From the NCBI GenBank assembly GCA_964551335.1, contig CAZKCO010000009.1, forward strand, positions 1 through 64,000: 64,000 nt of DNA. The letters are read 5' to 3'. The stretch is from Tunicatimonas sp964551335 (GTDB lineage Bacteria; Bacteroidota; Bacteroidia; Cytophagales; Cyclobacteriaceae). The notes under the pieces are model-generated. The model was not told where the DNA came from, did not search any database, and saw only the letters and a list, made by a program, of their open reading frames with translations. Positions 8,534-16,018 of the stretch are shown here, in pieces. A program made the position numbers and the translations under genes. The first letter of the stretch is position 1. The number at the start of each line of letters is the position of its first letter.

Positions 8534-9199
8534 TTAAATATCTAAGTAGCGCATTAGTGCGTCTAAACGCTCCTTTTCGTACGAAGCTACGGAAGCTTCC
8601 TGAAAGAGAGAAATAACTTTATAATTAAATCTTTCCAAGGTAGCTACGGCCCGCGAAGCATCTTTGCGATCTAGCTTAAATGTGACCTGCAACAGACTTG
8701 GGTCGTTTACATCGTTCTGAAGAAAGCACCCCATAATTTTAACTCCGTCAGCCTCAATCAGCCGGGTAATTTCGGCCAAGGAATAGTCAATCTGCTTTAC
8801 AGCTATTTCAATCACGCTTCCGGGCGACTGTACTGCCGTAGTTTGAGCAAATCTGTTCAGTAAATCCTGTGCCTTGAAGGCACCAGCGTATTCCTGGTTT
8901 TCGTCAATTACGGCCAGCATATCCTGGTCACAATCCGAAAATACTTTCACAACTTCATAGAAATGTTGGCTTGATTGTACCACACACTTTTTGGGGTCTA
9001 GCTGATAGTCGCCTACATTGGTATGATCAAACAGATCATCAAAGAGCATATCGGTATTAATAAACCCTTTGAATTCATTGCCGTCCACTACTGGCAACTG
9101 ATCTACACTTAAATCGTCGAGCAATGCCGTGGCCTTAGCAATATTATCTCCTGCTTTCAGGGTGGGAATTAATGAGTTAATAAAATCGAGTGCAATCAT
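8534..9199 (-). CDS. CBS-domain protein
   Basis: A 221-residue cytoplasmic protein. Two CBS motifs occupy about residues 1-130 (INSLIPTLKAGDNIAKATALL; DQLPVVDGNEFKGFI; later QDMLAVIDENQEYAGAF), and the C-terminal third resembles a small ferredoxin-like/ACT-type regulatory fold. CBS pairs bind adenine nucleotides and often sense energy charge. The start codon overlaps the stop of the upstream hydrolase by 4 bases (ATGA), and nadK follows 10 bases later, so a role linked to nucleotide or NAD status is plausible but unproven. This CBS-nadK pair recurs in Bacteroidota. Confidence 0.88.
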   Translation of the reverse strand: MIALDFINSLIPTLKAGDNIAKATALLDDLSVDQLPVVDGNEFKGFINTDMLFDDLFDHTNVGDYQLDPKKCVVQSSQHFYEVVKVFSDCDQDMLAVIDENQEYAGAFKAQDLLNRFAQTTAVQSPGSVIEIAVKQIDYSLAEITRLIEADGVKIMGCFLQNDVNDPSLLQVTFKLDRKDASRAVATLERFNYKVISLFQEASVASYEKERLDALMRYLDI

Positions 9200-9960
9200 A
9201 CGAGTGAGGGTTCCTCCAGAAACTCCGCTAAAATATCATTAAATTTTTCGGGCTGCTCCATCATAGGGGCATGGCAGCAGTGGTCGATAAAGCGTAGTGT
9301 TGTATTAGGAATCAAACGATGAAAATCGTGAGCTACAATAGGGGGGGTGATAGTATCATTCAGTCCCCAGATTAGTAAAGTAGGTACCTTAATAAGGTGA
9401 AGTTCATCGGCCATGTTGTGTCGCTGAGCTGACTTGGCAATGGCCACAATAGACATACATTTAGGAATGCTACTCACCGTTTCGAAAATCTCATCGACGT
9501 ACTCTTTACTAATAGTAGCTGGATCGTAAAATGTGTACTCTACACGTTCCTTAATATACTCATAGTTACCTCGCTTAGGAAAAGATCCTCCCATAGAGTT
9601 CTCAAATAGCCCAGAGCTTCCAGTCAAGATCAGTTGCTTTACCAAGTGCTGATCCGATATGGTATACATAAGTCCAACATGCCCGCCCAAAGAGTTTCCC
9701 ATTACGGTTATGTCTTTCAACCCCATATCGTCCACAAACCTTTTTACAAATGCGTGAAGGCCATCGAGCCCGGCCTTCCGAACCGGCATCTCGTAGACGG
9801 GCAGCATCGGAATCAGAATCCGGTACTGATGCTTGAACCGCTCAATCACTCCGTCCCAGTTACTTAAAGCACCAAACAAACCATGAAGCAACATCATTAC
9901 TTCTCCTTCACCCTCATCTACGTAGCGATACCCGTTTCTTTCTTTTATTTGATAATCCAT
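9196..9960 (-). CDS. Alpha/beta hydrolase
   Basis: A 254-residue alpha/beta-hydrolase-fold enzyme. It shows the oxyanion segment LLHGLFGALSNWDGV, the nucleophile elbow GNSLGGHVG (Ser as nucleophile), an acidic residue in the LIWGLNDTITPP strand and a late His in the HCCHAPMMEQPE segment. The substrate is unknown; carboxylic ester or lactone hydrolysis is typical. It is translationally coupled (4-base overlap) to the CBS gene. A TAAACTTTG-like box lies upstream at 9994-10002 on this strand, suggesting that the hydrolase-CBS-nadK operon begins here. Confidence 0.9.
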   Translation of the reverse strand: MDYQIKERNGYRYVDEGEGEVMMLLHGLFGALSNWDGVIERFKHQYRILIPMLPVYEMPVRKAGLDGLHAFVKRFVDDMGLKDITVMGNSLGGHVGLMYTISDQHLVKQLILTGSSGLFENSMGGSFPKRGNYEYIKERVEYTFYDPATISKEYVDEIFETVSSIPKCMSIVAIAKSAQRHNMADELHLIKVPTLLIWGLNDTITPPIVAHDFHRLIPNTTLRFIDHCCHAPMMEQPEKFNDILAEFLEEPSLV

Positions 9961-10049
9961 AAAATAGGTTCAGTATCGTTCAAATAGTAAACACAAAGTT
10001 TAGTCCAATACGTTTATAACAACCGATGGAGTACGCATTAATGTAATGA

Positions 10050-10577
10050 TTAAGACTGAATTTCTTTGAAAAAGTTGTCAATTGTCTCTATCATTTCTTC
10101 CATAGCTGGAAACCAGAGGATAATTTGGTCAATAACCAAAGACGAAAACGGACGAATGTAAGAATACAACGGTCCTTCGGCTAGCGCGTCAATTTCTACT
10201 TCAGCCCAATCTAGCGCAGCCAAGAGCAAACTAATAATAAACGCCCACTTTACCGCACCCAGTGCGGCCCCCAGCAACTCATCGGCAAATCCCAGCGGAG
10301 TAAGGTGAATTATACTCTTGAGTAGTCTCCCTGCCACAGTAAACGCTACCACTACTATAATAAACGTAAGAATAAAAGCAACAATCGGTAGCAAGTTACT
10401 TTGTGAGTCAAACTGACTCATCAGCCAGGCCGTAGATTGGGGTAGTAGATGAAGCGCAGCAATGATCGCCACTACAAAGCCTACTAACGCCACTATTTCT
10501 AATAAAATTCCCTGTTTGTAGCCTCGGTAGGCGCCAAAAAAGATAATAGCCGCTATGACCCAATCCCAGCCGTTCAT
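10050..10577 (-). CDS. CvpA family membrane protein
   Basis: A 175-residue inner-membrane protein with four hydrophobic helices and the family N-terminus (WDWVIAAIIFFGAYRGYKQG) plus the conserved LGFADELLGAALGAVKWAF segment. The CvpA family is associated with colicin V production and with envelope or antimicrobial-peptide tolerance in other bacteria; the molecular function is not settled. It starts two bases after the yqeY stop and is almost certainly cotranscribed with it. Confidence 0.88.
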   Translation of the reverse strand: MNGWDWVIAAIIFFGAYRGYKQGILLEIVALVGFVVAIIAALHLLPQSTAWLMSQFDSQSNLLPIVAFILTFIIVVVAFTVAGRLLKSIIHLTPLGFADELLGAALGAVKWAFIISLLLAALDWAEVEIDALAEGPLYSYIRPFSSLVIDQIILWFPAMEEMIETIDNFFKEIQS

Positions 10578-10579
10578 TG

Positions 10580-11032
10580 CTACTGGGCTAAAAGCTGGCG
10601 AGTAATACGGGACATGGTTTTTCCATCGGCCCGCCCGGCTAATTCCTGTGATGCCCGGCCCATTACTTTTCCCATATCTTTCATGTTTTGGGCATTTTCT
10701 TCTTCAATTATCCGCTGAATGGCCTCCTTTATTTCAGCTTCGCTCATAGGTTGGGGTAAGTAACGGTTGATTACCTCCAACTCTGAACGTTCTTTGGCCG
10801 CTAAATCTTCACGTCCCTGTTGTTCAAAAGTTTCTAACGATTCTTTCCGCTGTTTAGCCGCTTTGGTCAGTAGTTGCATTTCGGTGGCCTCCGTTAGTTG
10901 TCCTTCGGCTCCCTTTTCGGTTTCGGCGAGTAGGATCATTGACTTAATGCCCCGTAATGCCCGTAGCGTATCTTGGTCTTTAGCGCGCATGGCTTCCTTT
11001 ATATCCGCTTCTACTTGTTGTTTAAGACTCAT
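10580..11032 (-). CDS. GatB/YqeY domain protein
   Basis: A 150-residue cytoplasmic protein that matches YqeY over its full length: N-terminal helices (LKQQVEADIKEAMRAKD), the LRALRGIKS segment, YLPQPMSEAEIKEAI and the C-terminal GKVMGRASQELAGRADG motif. The domain is shared with the GatB tail and may bind tRNA, but stand-alone YqeY has no firm function. It is the first gene of a leftward pair with cvpA and diverges from pdxJ. Confidence 0.93.
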   Translation of the reverse strand: MSLKQQVEADIKEAMRAKDQDTLRALRGIKSMILLAETEKGAEGQLTEATEMQLLTKAAKQRKESLETFEQQGREDLAAKERSELEVINRYLPQPMSEAEIKEAIQRIIEEENAQNMKDMGKVMGRASQELAGRADGKTMSRITRQLLAQ

Positions 11033-11080
11033 AATCTATTTTGCTAAATTGAGAAAGTTATAGATATTGATTGCCCATTT

Positions 11081-11175
11081 TAATGATTAATGAATGATGA
11101 GTAATGATGAATGACAGAGATACTTGAGAAGTAGGTTACTAACATTATTCATCAATCATTATTGATCTCAAGTAT
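11081..11175. repeat. Interleaved inverted repeats upstream of pdxJ
   Basis: Two inverted repeats interleave here. The first pairs 11081-11099 with 11143-11161 (17 of 19 positions, one further G-T pair); the second pairs 11120-11129 with 11166-11175 (10 exact bases). The first arm is made of TAATGAT-like units. A 15-base piece of it (11081-11095) recurs in inverted orientation at 54183-54197 in another AT-rich hairpin. The block fills most of the yqeY-pdxJ divergent gap. Confidence 0.7.
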
Positions 11176-11191
11176 ACGTAAATTTGAAGTA

Positions 11192-11905
11192 ATGACGAAG
11201 TTAAGTGTAAACATCAATAAGATTGCTACCCTACGGAATGCCCGAGGGGGAAATAATCCTGACGTAGTGCAGGTAGCCCAGGATGCTGAACGGTTCGGAG
11301 CCCAAGGAATTACGGTGCACCCCCGTCCCGACGAACGCCATATTCGTTACAGCGATGTAATGCAGCTAAAAGACGTAGTAACTACTGAGTTTAACATTGA
11401 GGGATACCCCGACGATCGTTATCTCCGGATTATTGAAGAAGTACGTCCCGCCCAAGCCACGCTAGTTCCTGATCCGCCCGATGTACTCACCTCAAATGCT
11501 GGTTGGAATACTGTGGAGCAAGCTGATATGTTGAAAAAGGTTATTGCTAAGATAAAAGACTGGGGAGTTCGAACGTCAATCTTTGTTGACCCAGATACCA
11601 AGATGGTGGAAGGAGCTGCATCGGTAGGAACCGACCGGATAGAGTTATACACTGAACCTTACGCTCAAGAATATCCTAATGATCGGAAAAAAGCAGTAGC
11701 AGCTTACGTTGAGGCGGCAAAAAGAGCGAAAGAACTCGGCTTAGGTATTAATGCCGGTCACGATCTGGATTTGAATAACCTACGCTATCTAAAAGAAAAA
11801 ATTCCCTACTTAGATGAAGTATCTATCGGTCACGCTCTTGTATGTGACGCCCTCTATTATGGTTTAGAGAACACTATACAGCTTTACCGTAAGCAACTCA
11901 CGTAA
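11192..11905 (+). CDS. pdxJ: Pyridoxine 5'-phosphate synthase
   Basis: A 237-residue TIM-barrel enzyme that condenses 1-deoxyxylulose 5-phosphate with 3-amino-2-oxopropyl phosphate to pyridoxine 5'-phosphate, the last ring-forming step of DXP-dependent vitamin B6 synthesis. The start is set at the ATG at 11192, giving the family N-terminus MTKLSVNINKIATLRNARGG; an in-frame ATG at 11162 would add ten residues that overlap an inverted repeat. Family motifs include GITVHPRPDERHIR, ELYTEPYA, GINAGHDLDLNNL and EVSIGHALVCDAL. It converges on the uxs-ugd genes. Confidence 0.96.
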   Translation: MTKLSVNINKIATLRNARGGNNPDVVQVAQDAERFGAQGITVHPRPDERHIRYSDVMQLKDVVTTEFNIEGYPDDRYLRIIEEVRPAQATLVPDPPDVLTSNAGWNTVEQADMLKKVIAKIKDWGVRTSIFVDPDTKMVEGAASVGTDRIELYTEPYAQEYPNDRKKAVAAYVEAAKRAKELGLGINAGHDLDLNNLRYLKEKIPYLDEVSIGHALVCDALYYGLENTIQLYRKQLT

Positions 11906-11918
11906 ATCCAAGTCAGGC

Positions 11919-12875
11919 TTAATTTTTCTTTTCCTGTTCTACCTGTTTCTTGAAGTATTCGTAAGTTACCTTTAATCCCTCCGCTCGGGATACGGTAGGC
12001 TCCCACCCCAGAATCTCTTTCGCTCGAGAAATATCCGGCTGACGTTGCATCGGATCGTCTTTAGGAAGGGGCTTATAGACGATTTTTTGATCGGTACCAG
12101 TCAGGTTAATAATCTCCTCAGCAAAGTCTTTAATACTTATCTCATCCGGATTTCCAATATTGACCGGGTGAGGATAATCGCTTAACAGCAGACGATATAT
12201 GCCCTCCACTAAATCATCTACAAAACAAAATGATCGGGTTTGAGAGCCATCACCGAATACGGTGATATCCTGACCACGCAGAGCTTGTCCTAAGAAAGCT
12301 GGTAGGGCACGGCCATCGTCAAGGCGCATACGAGGCCCGTAGGTATTAAAAATGCGAATGATCCGGGTTTCCAGCTTATGGTAGGTATGATATGCCATCG
12401 TGATGGCTTCTTGAAACCGCTTAGCTTCATCGTATACACCTCGAGGACCGATGGGATTTACATTGCCCCAGTATGTTTCGGGCTGCGGGTGCACTGTGGG
12501 ATCACCGTACACCTCCGAAGTAGATGCCACTAAAATTCGTGCGTTTTTAGCTCGAGCTAATCCCAAGCAGTTATGCGTACCCAAAGAGCCTACTTTAAGG
12601 GTTTGAATGGGCATCTGCAAGTAGTCAATTGGACTGGCAGGAGAGGCAAAGTGTAGAATATAGTCTAAATCGCCCGATACGTGCACATAGTTGGATACAT
12701 CGCTATGGTAGTACTCAAAATCAGAGCGATGCATCAGGTGTTCAATATTCTTGATGTTTCCGGTAATCAGGTTATCCATCGCAATGACGTAGTAACCTTC
12801 TTTCAGAAAACGCTCACAAAGGTGGGAGCCGAGAAATCCGGCTCCTCCAGTAATTAATACTCGTTTTTTACTCAT
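11919..12875 (-). CDS. uxs: UDP-glucuronate decarboxylase (UDP-xylose synthase)
   Basis: A 318-residue extended short-chain dehydrogenase/reductase. Start taken at the ATG at 12875, which puts the Rossmann motif GGAGFLG at residues 10-16; the longer frame to 12956 lies inside ugd. Catalytic residues visible are the Ser/Thr cluster S118-T119-S120 before EVYG and Y148-x3-K152 (YDEAK). Overall similarity is to the UXS branch (ASPIDYLQ, RIFNTYGPRM, IGNPDEISI), which converts UDP-glucuronate to UDP-xylose. It overlaps the end of ugd by 8 bases, so the two consecutive enzymes are translationally coupled. UDP-xylose would feed exopolysaccharide or lipopolysaccharide synthesis. Confidence 0.93.
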   Translation of the reverse strand: MSKKRVLITGGAGFLGSHLCERFLKEGYYVIAMDNLITGNIKNIEHLMHRSDFEYYHSDVSNYVHVSGDLDYILHFASPASPIDYLQMPIQTLKVGSLGTHNCLGLARAKNARILVASTSEVYGDPTVHPQPETYWGNVNPIGPRGVYDEAKRFQEAITMAYHTYHKLETRIIRIFNTYGPRMRLDDGRALPAFLGQALRGQDITVFGDGSQTRSFCFVDDLVEGIYRLLLSDYPHPVNIGNPDEISIKDFAEEIINLTGTDQKIVYKPLPKDDPMQRQPDISRAKEILGWEPTVSRAEGLKVTYEYFKKQVEQEKKN

Positions 12876-14181
12876 GAATATCTTTTCGGCCGATACTATA
12901 ATATACGAAGCCCTGTTCTGCCATCGCTTCGGGTTCGTAAAGGTTTCTGCCGTCAAATATAACCTTTCCTTTCAGAATTGACGAAAGTTTATCGAAATCA
13001 GGGGTGCGGAATATTGGCCACTCCGTCATGATAAAGATCGCGTCGGCTTGCTCGGCAGCGTGGTACTCGTCTACACAGTAGTCAATTTTATCCCCGACCA
13101 ATTCTCGAACGTTCTTCATCGCTTCAGGGTCGTAGGCTTTTACTCTTGCGCCGGCCTTAAGCAGTTCTTCAATATTATATAGAGCCGGTGCTTCCCGGAT
13201 ATCATCGGTGTAGGGTTTAAATGCTAATCCCCATACCGCAAAAGTTTTTCCGCTCAGATCATTGCCGTAGTGTAGTTTGGCCTTTTCAATCAATCGGGTC
13301 TTTTGCACCCGGTTAATATCCATTACCGAATTCAGAATTTTGAAGTCATAATCAGCATCTTTGGCAGACTTTGCCAGAGCCTGTACATCTTTAGGAAAAC
13401 AACTTCCACCGTATCCGATGCCGGCAAACAAGAATCGCTTGCCAATTCGGGTATCGGTACCAATACCCCGGCGTACCATGTCAACATCGGCGCCCAGTAT
13501 CTCACAGAGGTTAGCAACCTCATTCATAAAGGTGATTTTAGTAGCTAAGAATGAGTTGGCCGCATATTTGGTAAGCTCGGCAGAGGCTTCATCCATAAAG
13601 ATCACCGGATTACCCTGACGCACCATGGGAGCGTACAATTTGTCCATAATCTCTCGAGCTTTAGGAGACTCAGTGCCAACTACTACTCGGTCAGGCTTCA
13701 TAAAGTCTTCTACAGCTACTCCTTCCCGCAGGAATTCAGGATTAGAGACTACATCAAACTCAACCTTGGCCCCTTCGGCTACTTTAGCTCGGACTTTCTT
13801 GGCAGTACCAACCGGCACAGTGCTTTTATCAACCAGAACCGTGTAATCTTCCAGAATCGGACCCAAATCTTCCGCTACTTTCAGTACATATTGTAGATCA
13901 GCCGAACCATCTTCGCCAGGAGGCGTAGGAAGGGCGAGGAATATCACCTTAGCCCCTTCAACACCTTCTTTGAGATCAGTGGTAAAATGAAGGCGGCCTT
14001 GTTTAATATTCCGATCAAAAAGAGCATCAAGCCCGGGCTCGTAAATAGGAATTTCGCCATTCTTTAGTTTGGCTACTTTTCTTTCGTCGATGTCTACGCA
14101 AGTAACCGTATTTCCGGTTTCAGCAAAACAGGTTCCCGTAACTAATCCGACGTATCCCGTTCCGACTACTGCTAATTTCAT
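12868..14181 (-). CDS. ugd: UDP-glucose 6-dehydrogenase
   Basis: A 437-residue NAD-dependent enzyme oxidising UDP-glucose to UDP-glucuronate. The N-terminal Rossmann motif GTGYVG is at residues 7-12, the catalytic cysteine is C261 within GYGGSCFPKD, and the PNPEFLREG-type segment (SNPEFLREG) is near residue 147. The C-terminal nucleotide-binding domain has the WGLAFKPYTDDIREAP motif. Length fits class II bacterial UGDs. Its product is the substrate of the next gene. A TACATTTG box (14234-14241, reverse strand) lies about 50 bases upstream of the ATG. Confidence 0.96.
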   Translation of the reverse strand: MKLAVVGTGYVGLVTGTCFAETGNTVTCVDIDERKVAKLKNGEIPIYEPGLDALFDRNIKQGRLHFTTDLKEGVEGAKVIFLALPTPPGEDGSADLQYVLKVAEDLGPILEDYTVLVDKSTVPVGTAKKVRAKVAEGAKVEFDVVSNPEFLREGVAVEDFMKPDRVVVGTESPKAREIMDKLYAPMVRQGNPVIFMDEASAELTKYAANSFLATKITFMNEVANLCEILGADVDMVRRGIGTDTRIGKRFLFAGIGYGGSCFPKDVQALAKSAKDADYDFKILNSVMDINRVQKTRLIEKAKLHYGNDLSGKTFAVWGLAFKPYTDDIREAPALYNIEELLKAGARVKAYDPEAMKNVRELVGDKIDYCVDEYHAAEQADAIFIMTEWPIFRTPDFDKLSSILKGKVIFDGRNLYEPEAMAEQGFVYYSIGRKDIHE

Positions 14182-14233
14182 AAGCTTTCAGTAATTAATT
14201 GTAATCAAATAACAATGAAAAATCAATCTATTG

Positions 14234-14241
14234 CAAATGTA
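14234..14241 (-). promoter_or_regulatory. Possible -7 box for ugd-uxs
   Basis: Read on the minus strand this is TACATTTG, a full match to TAnnTTTG, 52 bases before the ugd ATG. The expected TTG at -33 is not clear; the upstream stretch is AT-only. Confidence 0.35.
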
Positions 14242-14390
14242 ATAAAATTAACTTATTAAAAGAAAAAATTAAAATTAAATAAGTTGTTGGGTAGTAAGCG
14301 AACGATATAATAAAGGTAGAGAACTCAATAAGAAAATAAAGCGTTCTAAAGGCTGATGAGCAAAATTCGGACTAATTTGAAGGAAAGTGA

Positions 14391-14421
14391 TTGTTTCCGT
14401 TAAAATCATTTATTAATTTCG
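14391..14421 (+). promoter_or_regulatory. Promoter-like element for rpsU
   Basis: TTG at 14391-14393, a 20-base spacer and TAATTTCG at 14414-14421 (one mismatch to TAnnTTTG). The start point would be near 14427, leaving a leader of about 35 bases with no Shine-Dalgarno match. Confidence 0.45.
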
Positions 14422-14460
14422 CAGACTTGAATTAGAACCACGAAAATAACGAAATATTTT

Positions 14461-14655
14461 ATGATTACAGTAAATGTAAAAGAAAACGAATCAATTGATC
14501 GGGCATTAAAAAGATTTAAGAAAAAATTTGAGAAGACGGGTACGCTTCGGGAGCTTCGTTCTCGAACTCATTATGAAAAGCCTTCAGTAGCTCGCCGTAC
14601 CGAACGGATTAAAGCAGCATACCGTCAGCGTATGCAGTCTAAGGAAAACAGCTAG
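14461..14655 (+). CDS. rpsU: 30S ribosomal protein bS21
   Basis: A 64-residue basic protein that matches bS21 from end to end (ITVNVKENESIDRALKRF; RSRTHYEKPSVARR). It binds the platform of the small subunit; in Bacteroidota ribosomes it is reported to help sequester the anti-Shine-Dalgarno sequence. It heads a rpsU-xer-hpf block that is a conserved arrangement in this phylum. The leader has no purine-rich ribosome-binding site in the usual window (bases just upstream are ACGAAATATTTT). Confidence 0.97.
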   Translation: MITVNVKENESIDRALKRFKKKFEKTGTLRELRSRTHYEKPSVARRTERIKAAYRQRMQSKENS

Positions 14656-14710
14656 GATTTAGCTGTCTTCCTTAGTTTTTTAGTATCTTAAGGGCAATAG
14701 CCCTATTTTT

Positions 14711-15598
14711 ATGATCGATACGTTTATCAAGTTTCTAACTTACGAAAAGCGAGCAAGTCCTCATACCATCACTTCCTATCACACTGACTTGCTTCAGTTT
14801 CACTCGTTTCTTAAACATCACGCTCCCGGGTTGCCTATTGCTAAAGCCGATCATCAAGAAATTCGGGCTTGGGTGGTCGATTTGGCTAACAAGCAAAATA
14901 CAGCCCGCTCTATTAACCGAAAAATCAGCACACTAAGATCGTTTTACAAATTTCTGCAACAGCGGGAGTACATTAAGCAGAATCCTACTCATAAAGTGAG
15001 AGCTCTCAAGGCGAATTACCCTTTGCCTCATTTTGTGCAAAACAACGACCTGTTTGAGCTATTGGATCGTTGTGAGTTTAGCAAAGATTTGCCGGGGTAT
15101 CGCGATCGGTTGATTTTAGAGCTTTTCTACGGAGCAGGTATCCGGTTATCAGAATTAATCAACCTGGAAACTACATTAGTGAATTTAGATGATGCCACCT
15201 TGCGAGTGCACGGTAAAGGTGCTAAAGAACGTATTATTCCGTTTCCTAAAAGTCTAGCTACGTTTATTGAGCGCTACTTAGCTGCTAAAAACTCTTATTT
15301 TGGCGACAATGATGTGGTTAATCATTTTTTACTAGTGACCAATAAGGGGGATCAACTTTATCCAATGATGGTGTATCGGACTGTGCGTAAGTATTTGGAC
15401 CAATACACAACTATTGATAAACGTAGCCCACACGTAATGCGCCATACATTTGCTACTCATCTGCTAAACAATGGCGCCGACTTGCATGCAATAAAAGATT
15501 TATTAGGCCATGCTACTCTAGCAGCTACCCAAGTCTATACCCACAACACCACCGAAGAACTGAAGAAAATTTTCAAGCAAGCCCACCCGAAGGCATAG
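14711..15598 (+). CDS. Tyrosine recombinase, XerC/XerD type
   Basis: A 295-residue site-specific recombinase of the size and layout of chromosomal Xer proteins: a SAM-like N-terminal core-binding domain (1-85) and a catalytic domain. The full catalytic set is visible: R145 (GAGIRLSEL), K169 (HGKGAKER), H241 and R244 (HVMRHTFATH), H267 (LLGHA) and Y276 (VYTH). Xer enzymes resolve chromosome dimers at dif. The position between rpsU and hpf is the standard Bacteroidota one, so this is a housekeeping copy and not an integrase of a mobile element. XerC versus XerD cannot be decided from sequence alone. Confidence 0.93.
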   Translation: MIDTFIKFLTYEKRASPHTITSYHTDLLQFHSFLKHHAPGLPIAKADHQEIRAWVVDLANKQNTARSINRKISTLRSFYKFLQQREYIKQNPTHKVRALKANYPLPHFVQNNDLFELLDRCEFSKDLPGYRDRLILELFYGAGIRLSELINLETTLVNLDDATLRVHGKGAKERIIPFPKSLATFIERYLAAKNSYFGDNDVVNHFLLVTNKGDQLYPMMVYRTVRKYLDQYTTIDKRSPHVMRHTFATHLLNNGADLHAIKDLLGHATLAATQVYTHNTTEELKKIFKQAHPKA

Positions 15599-15681
15599 TC
15601 AAAAAAATGTGCTTTTCTTGTATCCATTTTACCTTGAAATTAGTATTAAAAGAAAGTTTTACTCATTTAACCTGATTAGAT

Positions 15682-15981
15682 ATGAAGTTACAGATGCACG
15701 CCGTCAATTTCGATGCTGACCCTAAGTTGATCGATTTTATTCAACGCAAAACCGATAAACTGGAAGCAATTTACGAACGCATTGTAGACGGAGAGGTATT
15801 TTTGAAATTGGAAAACGGTGAAGCTACCGACAATAAAATTGTAGAAATCAAAATAAATATTCCGGGTAACCAGCTTTTTGCGAAGGAACAGGGCGAATCT
15901 TTCGAGGCGGCTGCCGACCGAACCATAGACGCTCTAAAGCGTCAGTTGAAAAAGTACAAAGAAAAGCAGTCTGCTAGATAA
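15682..15981 (+). CDS. hpf: Ribosome hibernation-promoting factor (HPF/YfiA family)
   Basis: A 99-residue protein of the short HPF/RaiA type (MKLQMHAVNFDADPKLIDFI; later GQSFEAAADRTIDALKRQLKKYK-like tail). It binds the decoding centre of idle ribosomes and blocks translation in stationary phase. No C-terminal dimerisation domain is present, as in the short form. It is third in the rpsU-xer-hpf block and is followed directly by a bidirectional terminator. Confidence 0.95.
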   Translation: MKLQMHAVNFDADPKLIDFIQRKTDKLEAIYERIVDGEVFLKLENGEATDNKIVEIKINIPGNQLFAKEQGESFEAAADRTIDALKRQLKKYKEKQSAR

Positions 15982-15983
15982 AT

Positions 15984-16016
15984 AAAAAAGGATTCGGAAA
16001 CCCCGAATCCTTTTTT
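15984..16016. terminator. Bidirectional terminator between hpf and metK
   Basis: A perfect 14-bp stem (15984-15997 with 16003-16016) with a 5-base loop; the stem begins with six A and ends with six T, so it can terminate both hpf (rightward) and metK (leftward). Confidence 0.9.
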
Positions 16017-16018
16017 AT

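Noticed and set aside
12876..12956. Upstream extension of uxs
   Set aside because: It is inside ugd, and the Rossmann motif of UXS proteins normally begins within ten residues of the start, as from 12875.
14711..15598. Mobile-element integrase
   Set aside because: The tyrosine recombinase is in the conserved rpsU-xer-hpf context, with no attachment repeats or cargo, so it is chromosomal Xer.
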